Counted from the stretch's first letter, positions 23,701 through 37,299 are shown. The stretch: 64,000 nt of DNA from Aquilaria yunnanensis (GCA_039654915.1 CM077600.1:37432492-37496491); one strand, 5' to 3'. Notes: generated by a model not told the origin, from the sequence alone. Numbers and translations are program-made.

Positions 23701-25500
23701 TTGGTATGATAGATCACTGAGATGCAAATGCGATCTCTTCATCAACTTTCAAAATTTGCTGCAGAAATCAGCGAGCATGGCATGAGGTGGTTTTTTATTG
23801 TTACCACCATTATGGAATGTAATTAAATAGATGAGGCAGTATTGTGAGATAACCACCAACCTCAATCATAGGTAGAGTGGCAAAGATGTTGACTTCCCTA
23901 AATCTATTACGGACGTTCATAGATGGTGACAATGGCAAGAAAGGAAGAAGGGTTTGTGATTCGGGAAAGACAACGTTCACGATCTAATGAAGACAAAAAA
24001 TCACGACAAACACCTAGATCGGTTGGCTTTTCTAGTGATGATAACATTGTCACCGGAAACATTGTTGGAGGTGGCGATGATCGAAGAAACTGAAGTTTTG
24101 TAATCTGGAAGTGAAACTGTTAGCAGTTGATGAAGACGAAAACACAATTTGGAGTAGGGCAAACAATAAACATTAGTCAGGGAAAATTACCTAAACCCCC
24201 TAATTAAGATATAGGTTAACATACACTTGTGTCCTTCCAGTTTCATATACCTACACTTACCCTTTTTGAAAATTTAATTTCATTAATCACCATTAAAATA
24301 AAAAAATGAACTAGTTACTTTTACCTTCATAGCTTTCTTTCTTAAAAATGTTGCTCAACCAACTTGTACATCTAACAATCTGGACCCCGTCTTATACTAG
24401 ACCCATCCTCATCTATGAACTCTTTTTTCTAATTCACCATAAGAAAGAGGTTGGGTTGCAGAGCAACGTCAGTGACTTGGATTGGATTCGTTGCCTTAAT
24501 CGGTCCATTCCCTCACAATCTTTGGATTCATTGCCTTAATCAAGTCTATATTCACGGGCACCACATTGACTTCTGGCAGACGAACAAGAAGCAAGTCACG
24601 ATTTGTTTCTGATCGAATCGACAAACAAACAACAATTATGAGTGTCTCCTCCTACGAACCCATATCTCAAGTGGCCTTTTTTCAGTCTCAATGGGCTTTG
24701 TCTCCAATTGGAATCAAAGACGGTGTGGGTTCTTAAATCATATCTCACTCCTACTATCTGGCGCCACTCTTCCCCCAACACCAAAATTCTCTGAACTGCT
24801 CCTCGGCCCAGCCCTTGAGACTGACTTGCCTCTCATCTGTGATATAGTCTCTCCACCAGCACTGCCAAGTGCCAATTCTAAGGATGACATTAACGTCTCT
24901 GAAAACTGAGCAACCTGATCTAACAGATGAATTGAACAGTCCGATCTTCGGACTTTCGTCACAATCTTCCCTTTAGTCGAAGGAGCATGCATAGTCTGGT
25001 CTCAGAACTCCAGCTGCGACAAACCCAGGGAAAATTGGCTCAAACTTTGGGACTGCCCAGTAGCTGAGCTCCTAGCTGACGACTTCCCGATGGATGACCT
25101 TCGAGTGGTGAATTTGAAAGGCAAAGTGGCCGTCAGGTCAAAGGCATGGATTAGAGAATTGGTTGTCAAGTACAGAGAGATTTCTAGGATTGGAAATTTA
25201 AAATTAGAGGAAAACTGAAAGATTGATTGGAGAGTGGAGTAATTAATGGAGCGAGTGATGAATTTGAAATGGAAATGAAAAGAAACATGTGAGAGTTGAG
25301 TTGAATATTAAAGAGCTTAAATGGGAAGAAACAATTTTGGGGAGACGGGGAGGAATGGAGGAGACATGCTATAAAGTTTTGGGGGCAAAGTTATCGAGCA
25401 AAGAAGTTTTAGAGACAAATGGAGTATATGCTTAGAGAGCCGCTAGGGCATGAGTTATATATATGAAAAATTATGGGTAAATACTTAAAAAATATAAGTA
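23701..25500. other. Unassigned stretch between the retroelement nest and the acyltransferase
   Basis: Mixed-GC sequence. Several overlapping frames of 60-84 codons lie on both strands at 24348-24992, without similarity to anything I recognise. Reading through stops on either strand gives no known domain. It could be a decayed captured gene fragment or an old DNA transposon. No terminal repeats were convincingly paired. Confidence 0.4.
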
Positions 25501-25745
25501 GTTACAATTAAAAAGGAGGAGCACACAAGACAGGCACGCAGGCCAAATCTTCCACCTTTGCTGGACTCAGGAGCACACTTGCCCTTCCGACATATCGAAA
25601 CAAACAAACACATTACAATTTGAAAAACAACACACTATGAACTCTGGTAATACTAACTTCACATCAAAAAATCCATATATAAAACTATATATTATTGATA
25701 GTATTTAAGTTCCTCAGACGTACGGTCGCTCACTCTCCTCTCACA

Positions 25746-28486
25746 CTAACAAGTAACCATCTCATGGAAGAGGGATTGGAACTTGAGCATTTCCTGTGTA
25801 GGCAGAGCAACGAACACATTAACGCCGCCCTTATTGTTGATATCAGGAAACAGCAGTATAATGTCCTTCCTGGGGCACACCAAGGGACAGCTGTACCTTG
25901 GCCTTCCCCATGGGTACTCCACCTCCTCGAACCCTAGCTTCCACCACGAACTTATCAGGAACTCTCCATGTGGAAACCCATGGTTCATCTCCCCCCAGTC
26001 TATGGCCGATCTCGCGTACTCGTCCGTTATCCGCCTCGCCCCCTCCGCCACCATCTCTGCTGCCCTACCCAGCGCCCACTCCTCCAGCTCCCTGCACGTC
26101 GCCCGCGCGTACGTTGTCAGCACCGCGTTCCCCGCGTAGGATTTCGGCAGCGGAGGGACCAGTCTCTGCCTTATGTCCACCGCCAAAAGCAATGTAGAAA
26201 CTCTGTCCGAATTACTGCTTCTGTTGTTGTTGGTGGCATCGTGGCTTGGTGGTGACAACGATAGGGCTTTGCACCGCCATACCAGGGCAGATACCACGTT
26301 GAAGCCCGAGATGCGGGTGTCCGCTTTGGTGGTGGAAGCCCTCGCCTTGTCCTTGAGGGCGTCGATGTCTGCGGCCGTGAGGCGGAAGATTTTGAAGTCC
26401 AGGGCTTCTTGGGTGGCGTCGAAGACCGGAGGGGATGCGTCTTGGAGCTTGACCAGCTCCAGGTGGGGGAAGCTGACCAGTGGCGGGGATCGGGCGGCGA
26501 GGAGGTGGCGGTTGTTGCACGGTGGGTTGGGGAGGGGAGCGCCGGCGGCTATCGCGGCCACGTTTTCCAATAATAGTTTAAAGGCCAAGCCATCCAGTAA
26601 TGTGTGATTGCAGGATACGCCCATGGCGAACCCCCCGCACTTGAATTTTGTTACCTACACGGTGGTCACGTCCATGTGTCGGTTAGAGGCACGCCCCACA
26701 TTCAAACCCCAAGATGACAAAGAAAGGAGATGTGTTTTTTTTTTCCTTTTCTGAAAATTGGAAGGGGGGTACTAATGAGCCGCATTTTTTGTTATTAAAA
26801 TATAACATCAATAATTGTCATCTGCCTCCCCTTTCAATTTAATGGAAGAAAGGTATGGATAGGGAGCAATCCATTACTTTTAGTCATGCTTTAATTATGA
26901 CATATACATGCTTTTCTTTTTTGCCCATATTGATAATATTCAGCTGTTAATTAAGAGATTTTTGTTGTTTAAGTGAGTATGTATACATACATGTAGTTGT
27001 TATGAACTAGTACGAATAATGACACGCTCTGTGCAAACACACACACACAAATATTAGACATGTTTAATTTTATATTAAAATATGACTTATTTATTTAAAA
27101 AAATTATAAAAATTTCTTATAGTTTGATCTAAACTACACTTTATTCCTTTTATTTTAAAAAATTTACACTTTACCCTTATTTATTTTATAGTGTCCGACG
27201 ACAATTTTTAAAACTCTATTTTATATCAACCTCAAATATAAGTTAGGACATACCTTATAGAATAATTATAATTTTTCATATTTATTTAGTGCCAGAAGAG
27301 GTACATGGGAAGTTTATCAGTTTTCAATACAGCTGATTAAGTTAGTATTCACAACAATTAAACATCAGGGTTTATAAAAGCTTTATACTCTACAACTTTT
27401 GGTTACAGCTGTGTCAACATAACTTTATCTGCAAAACAGTTGGGAGTCATTAAATAGCAGTGCCTGTTATGCCTTATTTGGTGCCATACTGGCTTTATCG
27501 TCGACCCTGATCAGAACAATAATATTAGTATACTAATTAATCATACTTTCCTATATTTGTTGAATTATTTAATTAAAGTTAGAAAAGGTGAATATTGAAA
27601 TTATAGTTTGGAATAAATCTTTGATTGGTTTCTTTGCAGCCCTGGCAGTGACGCAGAGCAACGACCTTGTTAGAAGAGAAATGTTTTCTCTGTAGCAGAA
27701 CCCAGACCGGCTTTGAGATGTATTTCTACAAATCAATAAATCCATTAAAAATTTGATCAAAACGTAAATCCTTCACAAAAAAAAAAAAAACGGACAAGAA
27801 ACACATATATATTAATTCACTGTGAATTTGACGCCTCTGAACATTTTCAAAGCCAAAATTTACTCATTATTTTCAAAATGTTCATCTCACGATTAAACTT
27901 GTAAACATGGTTAAGTATTTTCAAGCCAATCATACATATAGAAGTTGGGTATTATGAATTATATAATAATCTCTTTGAGGGGAAGCCCAGGAGCTAACAT
28001 AGTATGTTGTTAATTTGATGATGGTACCTGCACGACGAAGAGGGGGTGGTCGTCTTGTGAAAAAGAATCAATGGTCTTAACAACCAGCTGGGAAAAGGCC
28101 GGATTTGGATAAACCAAGTCCCCCATATCATCCAAAGCCAGCTCACAGGAGGCCACCAAGAAGGCGACGCCCGCGGCGTTGCAGTCGATCTCCAAGCGGC
28201 CGCTCACGGCGTTGGGCCGCAGTCTTCCGGCCAAGAAGTCGTACGGCACCAGAAGCTCTGCCAGCGAGGTCTTGAGTTTATGGGCGGCCAGGTGGGGAGG
28301 AAAATCTTTGTGGGCAGGGAAGAAGTGGAGGGTTTCGACGGTGAAGTTGAGAACTTCGTCGATGTTGGAGAGGAACATGGATCTTCTCTCCGTCTCCCGG
28401 GAGGGGAAAACCAGAGCCGTGTCTTCGATCGTGACTCTGAGGTCTCGGACAAGATCAGAGGGAGGGTCCTGGCAGAGGCTTCGCAT
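25746..28486 (-). CDS. BAHD-family acyltransferase, two exons, intact
   Basis: BAHD enzymes move an acyl group from acyl-CoA to an alcohol or amine in the cytosol. Exons (minus): 28028-28486 and 25746-26654, phase 0, 1368 nt, 455 aa, full length for the family, with GT-AG borders and stop TAG. Seen: an N-terminal ERRSMFLSNID, LLVPYDFLAGRL (~residue 85 on), HTLLD as the HXXXD catalytic motif (His170-Asp174), and EYPWG (399-403) where DFGWG is usual. The N-terminal and LVYPNPAF strings are most like the omega-hydroxyacid/fatty-alcohol feruloyl- or caffeoyl-CoA transferases of suberin and wax formation; substrate is inferred, not shown. The single intron (1373 bp) splits the protein 16 residues before HXXXD. 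The conserved intron position and lack of stops argue for a working gene. Confidence 0.9.
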
Positions 28487-28540
28487 CGTTAATTTGAGTA
28501 CGTGTAGTTATGAACCGAAGACTGCAGCAGCGTTTGTGTG

Positions 28541-28554
28541 TAAATATATATACA
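28541..28554 (-). promoter_or_regulatory. Probable TATA box of the BAHD acyltransferase gene
   Basis: The minus strand reads TGTATATATATTTA about 55-68 bp upstream of the ATG at 28486. At the normal 25-35 bp distance, transcription would start about 25-35 bp before the ATG, giving a short leader. Confidence 0.5.
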
Positions 28555-28976
28555 GTCACTAGGGGCAGAGAGAGGAAATGTTGCAATATTAATATAATAA
28601 GTTCCTAAAAAATTTCTTTTAATAAATTATGCGCCATATTATAATTAGATATAAGATCAAATTTATCAATCATTATTTGAGTTCGAAATATCCAATTTGA
28701 CAGATTATTTGGCGGAGAAAACTGAAATATTATATCTATGTCTCTTTTTCTCATACTTTCTTTTAATTTAATCTCTTAATATTTGATGGCCAGATGGAGC
28801 TCCTAATTACTCCAGGGTTGAGGTGGGTAGAACCTCACTTAATAATGAAGCTTTCTCCAAATTTGTTATTTCATTCACAAAACTCAAACTTAGGATATTG
28901 CTAAAAGAAGATGGTTCATCCAGAAGTGTTTAGTATATCCTAAGTCACTTAGAGCCGTACCAAAGGACACCGACTG
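28555..28976. other. Upstream flank of the acyltransferase gene, no gene seen
   Basis: AT-rich promoter-side sequence up to the edge of repeat copy B. No coding frame or repeat was recognised. Confidence 0.4.
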
Positions 28977-30789
28977 GAGGACAATGATTATGATGATGAT
29001 AATAATAACAATAATAGAACATATTAAGACAGTTGTTAAGTGACAAAAAATTGTGATAGAAATAATAATAATAATGATGATGAAATTTTCATCTTTGCGT
29101 TATATATGCTTTAGTACAATAACAAAAACATGACACTTCGCATTGCACTTATTTGATCAACTTTAATTTGCTGTACCAAAGGCATTGGAAAATTTTAATT
29201 AATACTATAATTAATAATATTCTCATATGTACTGTATTGAAATCTTTGTATACTATAAATAAGTGAACCGATCACATGCATATGAACGGACCTTAAGTAG
29301 AGGATAATTTGGGGGGGGGGGGGGCATGGTTTTCAAGTTTTATCTTCAGTGCAATTAATGCATTTTGGGTTTTTTTAGATTAAGACGCATTAATTAGTTT
29401 GTTAGGCTCACTTAATTTGAATAACTAGTAGTATTAGTTTTAGTTACGGTGCCTAAAATACCCTTGTTATTAGACTAACTAATTGATGTGTTGAAAATAT
29501 CTCTTCTTCCTTGAGATTACGTCGCCATACAAGGGGTGAACCCAAGAGGTTTACGAATTCATATTTCAGTTCAATCAAACTAGTGGTAATGGCCAAATTA
29601 ACATCAACCCCAGTTATGGGGCTTTCAACGGCCATGCCTCACCGGACCTTTGAGCGTCAAAATTTGGTAAATTGGCGGCTCGACAAATTCAGGCAAATGG
29701 CATCCCCAAGAAAATTTTGATGTACATTCTGCCAAGTCATAGGAGAAGAAAAATACAGCAATGTCAAAGAAAACCTACAAATTTTGCTTTTATCTGCAAA
29801 AGAACGAGCAATCAACATGGCAAAAAGCACATATGAGATAGGCAACACTATTAGATCTTCATTTTCTTAAAAAAAAAAAAATGGGTAAATGACAGAGCGA
29901 TTTCTCTCCTGATCAATTCCAAATCCATATCTACTAAAATGAAGGAAAAAAACAAAAAAATAAATGAGAGCATTTTTTTTTTTACTGTAAACGAAGTTGA
30001 AAGGATGGAGAATTTCTTTGCTTCTTAAAAAAGAAAGGGGCATATTTGTCTATAAAGAAAAAAGCAAGTTATATACCTCTATCCTTTTATTGTCATGCAT
30101 TAATCATTATAAAACAAAATCCACTTATCTTTTGGTAATGATCCATGTCATGTCAACACAGGCTTGAATCTTCTTCACAGTTTGAGTCAGCATAAAATAT
30201 AGGTGACATGATTATCTGAAAAAGATAAATTAGTGACTGATGACTAAGTTGATCGCGCATTTATTTTTCCAAGAAAAAACAAGAAGAAAAAAGCGATCAC
30301 ATATTTGTTCGAAGAAAAAATGATCATACATATTTACCTCTGTACCCATAAAAGATTTGTGTTGCTTTCATTGTTCTAAAATTAACCAAAACGTACAACT
30401 TCTTTATTGAAAAAACATTTTACAATTTGCCCATTAGCGTTATCAAGGCAGTTACCATAGCACACAGGATTAAGACCTCGTGACATAGCATTTTTCTTCT
30501 AGGAGTAACATATAATGAAATTACATGTCAAATTGAGTGAAACGACACATTTATTTAATAAGATGTGCTGTCGATTAATTTTACCATTTATCAAGTTATT
30601 TACTTGCAAACAGGAGAGAGAGTTTTTTTTTTTTTTTTTGGAAGGGCAAAGGTAAATCTTATAAGCAACTGAGAATATTCACAATGATCACCTAGCTTAT
30701 CAATGTAAGAAACAAAAAAAAAACTAAACACAAAGTTTCTTCTAGTAGTTTTCGCTATATCAAAATAGTTGAAATCACTACTAAAATTA

Positions 30790-31325
30790 TCCAGTTTACC
30801 AACTGCCAGTTACCAACTGCTGCGCGTTGGTAAATTCAATTTACCAACATGGAGCCGTTGGTAAACGCAAGTTGGTATTCGATTCGTTGGAAATTTTTTT
30901 ACCAACGATCAAGTAATAACACGTTGGTAAATTCCAACGCGTACACGTTGGTAAAATTCACGTTGGTAATTACCAACGGTCAGGAACCGGGCTTGGTTTC
31001 CAACGCATAGTTGTAATTACCAACTACAATACGCGTTGGTAATTACCAACGCGCATGGCAGTTGGTAATTTACCAACTGCCGTGACAGTTGATAATTACC
31101 AATTGCCATGACAGTTGGTAGGAGACCGCGTTGGTAATTACCAACTTACAGCAGTTGGTAAGGGGGTTAATAATTACCAACGCGTGCGAGTTGGTAGCAA
31201 GCCGTTGGTAATTACCAACTTGCATACGCATTGGTAACAGTGTCTGTAAATACCAACGCGGATGACAGTTGGTAATTACCAACGCGCGCAAGTTGGTAAA
31301 CCCTGGTTGCGCGTTGGTAATGTAC
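30790..31325. repeat. Left subterminal palindromic repeats of the CACTA element
   Basis: More than twenty copies of TTGGTAA / TTACCAA, many fused into the palindrome GTTGGTAATTACCAAC with a CGCG-type spacer, in both orientations. CACTA elements have such subterminal arrays as binding sites for the smaller element-encoded protein. A matching, sparser array is at the right end (40265-40560). Confidence 0.85.
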
Positions 31326-31639
31326 ATTAAGCGTTCCAGGTTTCGATTTTTTCGTATTTTTCCCAGTTTAAAACAAGTTCAAAATTAACATACCAATTCC
31401 AAAGTTCCCCCAGCCTTGCTCAGTAATAAAGATTACACAGATATGCAAATGTAATTTCCATAAAATATTCTCAAATACACCATAATTAAAACAAGAACAT
31501 ATATGTCTGGAAGAAACCATACAACATTCAATGGATTACACATTTCAGTAATTTCAACTGAGTCTTAATTAGGTCTAACAATTATTATGTAAGTCTGATA
31601 ACACAAGAAATTTGGAAATGATTTACCTGTTGATGACGA

Positions 31640-33400
31640 CTATCATGGAGTCCCGACTATCTCCTCATTCTTCGAGTCCGAGTCATCAGGATACTGTGGA
31701 ACTGGTTGAGCCGGGGGGCACGGAAGGTTTAGCGAATGACAAATAATCTCCAACTGAGCCCGGTTCGTCTCCAATGCGGCTCTATTCGCCTCCATCTCTG
31801 CTCTCTGTCTCCTCTTAATTCTCTCGAGCTTCTTCTCATACTCGGCATCCCTTCGCGCATTCTCCTCCGCCATCATCTTCTATACTTGCTCGTTGAATTG
31901 CGGTGTCTATGTGATGTCGATAAGTGGGATGACACCTGGCTGTCGGCGTCCCGGTATGACACACTGCTCAGATCCTAATCCAAAAACATGCCCTCTCCTT
32001 CTACCGCCAGATGCAATACTAATGATTGCTAGTTCATCAATTGGCTCTAATCCATCCTCTTGTTGTGTTTGCTCCTCAATCTCTACACTGATACGAGTCT
32101 ACAGAAACATAATAAAATACATTTGAGCCAGACATTATTGGTAAAATATGGTAAGTATCTTAAGAATAGTTGAGAACAAAAAGTTATAATACTTACAACA
32201 ACTTCTTCACAGCGCTTACTAACATATTTCCCATTCTTCATTTTATGTGTTGCTTGAAGGACTTTAAACAAGCCACGGTCCTTCTTCTCTAGATCTCTCT
32301 CTCTCTCTAATTGAATGAAACGTAAGATTAATATGTTATTTAAGTTCATTATTATCTTAAATGTAAAATGAAAGAACATTTACGAAATACATACCATTTG
32401 CTCTCGATGTGCAGACATCGAGATAGATCCCCCTGCATATGTCGCGCTGCAAGAGCCAGACTGTGAATCCTCGTCAGTCACTGTTGCTCGCATTGCCTTG
32501 AATCTAGCGGACTTCTGAATGAACTCCGAACTGGCTCAATATGCCTCCATTCCGCATATGCAGCATCTGACATAAAGTTTGCCTTTGCTCGACGTTTAAC
32601 AGGATTCTTCACACGTCGGATTTCTGACATCATGCTTCTATAATGTTGTGCTCCCAAGATATTCCACACCCGATACACCTCATTATGGTGTATTGGATCC
32701 CACTCACAGCTCCTCTGTACCGGTTAATATGTGTAAAGTATTAGCATGAAAAAAGCAAGTAGTTGTTTTGACATTAATACATCATTATCATACTAATATA
32801 CGTGTTATACCTCAAAAACACGCCACCACTACTGAAGGTCTGATGTAGAGACAGAGGACCAATCAGAATAGGGTTTGAAATATGTAGTGAAACATGGTGT
32901 CACCAACCGTGTCGCTGCAGCTGAAATGAATCTGCAAAGTTCAAATGATTACTTAGTTACTTCTTGATGATTCACAGTAATGTAAGTAATATTAGTATTT
33001 TTATAACGTTTGTAGGATATTAAGCACTTACGTGTTACCATGTGGGGATATCCTCATCCGCACTCGGGCTGGTGTTTGTGACATCGATGATGGGATGTCA
33101 TCAATATCTATATCATCATCTGAGAGATGAGTCGTCACTATCGGGTGCCTAACACGGCGCACACCAGATCCATGTCCAGATGTCGTGCCTCCACTGCCGT
33201 CAAATCGGTGCTCATGTGAATGGACGTGCGTCGCTGGCACTGTTGTGTCCTACGTCTCTACCCCGACATCGTTTTGTGCCCGGGATGAAGAACCCATCCT
33301 CTGTCGAGCATTAAGTATTGGCTCCATGACCTCCTTAAACTGTACAAATGGTCCTTTCCCAGGTCGGCGCTTATAGGTGTTATCCCCTTTACGCGACATC
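31640..33400 (-). pseudogene. CACTA second gene (Transposase_24 / TNP1-like), multi-exon, with stops
   Basis: The minus strand opens with MSRKGDNTYKRRPGKGPF at 33400, a usual start of these genes, then a stop in exon 1 (TAG near 33250). Later exons give YRVWNILGAQHYRSMMSEIR (about 32675) with AEWRHIEP, as in plant Transposase_24 domains, then GRRRGHVFGLGS (about 31990), and a C-terminal coiled-coil-like charged helix ending in KNEEIVGTP (31876-31643). At least one more stop lies before the last helix. Family role: binds the subterminal repeats and assists TNP2. It lies 3' of the transposase on the same strand. Confidence 0.75.
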
Positions 33401-33547
33401 TGCATTTATTATTATCTAAGTAAGAAAAGTAAACATAACATATGTTTACTGACATATATTATAAAGTATTAGGAGTACATAAATTTACCAAATATGTTCT
33501 AAACATTACAAATGACTCGTGATCATTACACATGATAACCGTTACAT

Positions 33548-36500
33548 TCATTCATTCGACCCAGTGCTTCCATTCTCATCAAATTCCTCATTTTCTTCCG
33601 TGTCAATGTCATCGGATATAAAGTCCTCCTCATCATCTGTATCGTCATTAGATCCCCCCTCGTCAAGTACATCTTCTTCAATATCATCACCGACACCCGG
33701 GTCAGCTAACTCCTCAATTGGGTCATCTTCAATTCTTTGACAACTCATGGATCCACTGTCTTGATAAACGTCATCCTTGTCAACAATTGCTCCCTGGATT
33801 ATCCATTTAGATTTTATCTTCATAACAGCTGACCACCCATTTTTGTAACGTGACTTTGTCGGATATGGTGTGTAGTAAACTTGGTCAGCCTGTGATGCTA
33901 GAATGAAAGGATCAAACTTCTGATATCTGCAGCTATCCCGGATCTCAACTAACCCAAATTGTTTATGCATTCGAGTTCCACGTTCAGGTGTTGGGTCAAG
34001 CCAGTTGCACCTAAACAAGACAACATTCTTATGTGGATATCCAGGATATTCGAGTTGAATAACTTCTTCTAATATACCATAAAAATCACATTCAACTTCA
34101 CTTGAACCCGTGCTTTGTATGCAGACTCCACTATTAAATGTTGATTTGTCCTTGCCCCATTCACTTATGTGAAACTTGTACCCATTTGTGAAATAAACCG
34201 GTCATGTCTCTACCCGACGTGAAAGTCCACATGCAACATCCCACAAGATGTTATTGACAATATTGTTACCTGGGTCATCAACCTATGTAAAACATTTTCA
34301 TTTTAGGACAATATATCTGGAAGTTTATAACTTAACATATTGCAATACATAGTGACTAAAAGCACACGTACATAGTGTCAGAGCCAGCTGGAGAAATTGT
34401 TTTCAATGTGTATGTTCATCTCAGACATGGTTATATCGGGAGCAGTTTCCCTTACCATGTCCACAAACATACTGTGAGCAAATACAGAAATGATTAAAAT
34501 ATGTTAGTTTCATCAGATGATTAGTCCTGAACTTCAAAATAATCAAAATATTGGATGATCATGAACAATGACTTACTTTAGATATTGCCTGATCTCAGCA
34601 CAGTTTAGAAGAACGTATGTGGTTGCAAGTCTGAGTTCATCATCCGTGAGGAATCTATATCTACATGCACCATATGGACGTCCCGAAAATGTGAATATGG
34701 ACCGCAACTAATCATTACATGGGACAGGACCACCATCATCATTTCGCGGTACTCGGTTCATCATGGAAGGAACATGAGATTCAAAGTAATGAGAGCAAAA
34801 GATAGAAGTCTCCTCTATAAGGTATGCTTCACATATCGATCCTTCAACATGAGTAGTATTAGAAACCTTCATTTTTAGGTCATGCATGCACCGCTCAAAT
34901 TTATACATCCATCGGTACTAAACAGGTCCTCCAACCCTTACTTCATATGGCAAGTGAACTGGGAGATACTCCATGACATCAAAAAAACCGGGAGGAAAAA
35001 TTCCCTCAAGCTTACAAATTATAATTGGAATATTGGCCTCCAACGCCAACAAGTGAGACTCATGCAGCTCTGGAGAGCACAAGTCTTTAAAGAATAGGCT
35101 TAACTCCGTTAATGGCTTCCATATATTCTCAGGAAGCGCTTCAAAGGCAATGGGGAAAAGCCTTTGCATCATAACATGGCAATCATGACTCTTCATGCCA
35201 TACATATTGCAACTAGAGGTATTAACACATCACCCAAGATTTGAGGCATGTCCATCAGGGAGTCGTAAAAATTTTACCCAAGCGATCACATCTTGCCTTT
35301 GGTTAACATCAAATGTGAACCTCGCATTTGGTTTGAATGAACGACCATCATCAATTGGAACCATGTTTAACTCCGGCCAATGACAATAAATTTTGATGTC
35401 TTTCTGTGCTTTAACATTATCTTTCGTTTTATTCTTAACATCCATCACAGTATTCCATATATTCTCAAACACGTTCTTCTCAATATGCATGACATCAAGA
35501 TTATGTCGGATTAAGTTCGTGGCCCAATATCGTAACTCCCAAAAAATGCTTCGCTTCGCCCAATTATGTGATTTCCCATAATCGCACGGGCGATGTTGTG
35601 GACCATCGTTAGCAATTGATGGAATCCATGAGATTCTTTCAAATATAGCCTCACCTGATAATCGATCGGGAGGCAATGACTTCTCTGATTTCCTTTTATT
35701 GAAATAAGTACAATTTCTTCTATATGGGTGGTTTCGGCCAAGAAAGTGCCGGTGACAATCGAAAAATGAAAATTTTCCTCCATACTTAAGTTGGAATGCC
35801 TTACTTTCACTCATACAAATGGGGCAAGACAATCGCTCATGTATCATCCATCCTGAAAGCATGCCATAAGCCAGAAAGTCATTTATGGTCCACATTAATG
35901 CTGCTCGCAGAATAAAATTTTCTTTCAATGACACTTCCAATGTTTCAACGCCATTAAACCACAGATGTCGTAACTCTTCTATTAGAGGTTGTAGATAAAC
36001 ATCAATCTTATGATTTGGGCTAAGTGGACCTGGAATCAACAACGAAAGGAACATATAGGGTTTTTTCATGTACATCCAAGGGAGCAAATTATACAGAGTA
36101 ACGATGACGGGCCAACAAGAGTATTGTTTTCCAGATGGTCCAAAAGGGGTAAATCCATCAGCACACAACCCCAATCGAACATTTCGTGCTTCCGAAGCAA
36201 ACCATGGGTAGGTCCGATCAAAATGTTTCCAAGCTTCACCATCTGATGGATGTTTTATAACACCTGGGATTTGTTTTTGCTCCTTATGCCACCTCATCTC
36301 CTCTACTGTTGACATTGACGCAAATAAGCATTGAAGCCGATGGCTTAGTGGTAAGTAATGCATGGTTTTTCTAGGTCGATCTTTACCTCCACCACCACCC
36401 TTTTTTGGCTTATATCTCTCACTTCCACAGTACGTACAAACACAAAGATTACTTTCATCTTTCCAGAATAACATGCAATCATTAACATAGACATCAATCT

Positions 36501-37140
36501 TCTGGTGAGACAGGCCCATCTGGGAAACTAATTTCTTCGTTTCAAACCAATTTGATGAAATCTTGCTATCTGTAGGTTGAGTCTCTTTCATCAACCCAGC
36601 AATGCCATTAAAACATGCTCATGACATGTGATACTCAGACTTAAGGTTAAGAAGACGGACAGCAGCAGATAACTCAGAATGATTTTCGCACCTATCCCAT
36701 AGCGGGGTTGATGCTGAATTCAATATATTGAAAAAAATTTGTGCACTTTCATTTGGTTGTGCAACACTATCTTCCGGAAATTGTGAGAAATTAGGCCCAA
36801 CAGCATCTAATACCATCCTTTCGTATGGATTCATCGAAGACCCCTGGTCAAACTAATCAAAGCCACAGACACTCGGGTCTGTATCTGATGCTACATTAAA
36901 TGGCTCTCCATGAGCCGTCCAATTCAAGTAAAAAGGCTTAAACCCCCATTTGTACAGATGAACTCTAACCTCGTTACACTGTTTAAATCGCAAATACTTA
37001 CACTTCCGACAAGGACAGGGAATGCATAACCCGCTCATGGTTTCAAGATAAGAGACAACAAATGATATAAATTTATCAACCCCATCCTCCTACTCTTTTG
37101 TGTACCCCGTTCGACCAGGCAAGAAACGGTTACTGTACAT
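33548..37140 (-). pseudogene. CACTA TNP2-like transposase with several nonsense mutations
   Basis: The start ATG at 37140 gives MYSNRFLPGRTGYTKE and then a stop (37090-37092). CIPCPCRKCKYL with VHLYKWGF is the transposase-associated domain (37020-36950). The long open part 36594-35230 contains the Transposase_21 core, including WRCENH-side sequence, SCPICMSE and NLDVMHIEKNVFENIW. KSHDCHVMMQRLFP (about 35190) starts DUF4218 and FRCNWLDPTPERGT (about 34015) starts DUF4216, followed by an acidic tail to 33548. The 37140-34708 blocks share one reading frame, interrupted by stops at 37090, 36853, 36619, 35230, 34918 and 34708. The stop at 34918 replaces a Gln common in the family (CAG to TAG) and the one at 35230 an Arg. 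Confidence 0.88.
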
Positions 37141-37299
37141 CTAACTACGGTCTGACTCTATTACAAACTAAATCTGTTCCTATTCGTATAAAAAAGTCAT
37201 GTTGTCATCAAAGAACACAATCACGAAACTATTAATAATCAGATGTACCCTTCCTAGATATGCATGCATGCATATAAACACATTACTAGTAACAGTATT

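Noticed and set aside
24180..25500. Possible TIR element bordered by ATTTACC-like strings
   Set aside because: Similarity of the ends is short and no target duplication could be fixed.
25783..26607. Several plus-strand frames of 95-144 codons
   Set aside because: Antisense shadows of the GC-rich second exon of the BAHD gene.
28179..28562. Plus-strand frame of 127 codons
   Set aside because: Antisense shadow of BAHD exon 1.
30790..31325. Regularly spaced palindromes considered as a CRISPR-like or satellite array
   Set aside because: Spacers are short and not unique, the repeats occur in both orientations and recur at the other end of the same transposon; they are CACTA subterminal repeats.
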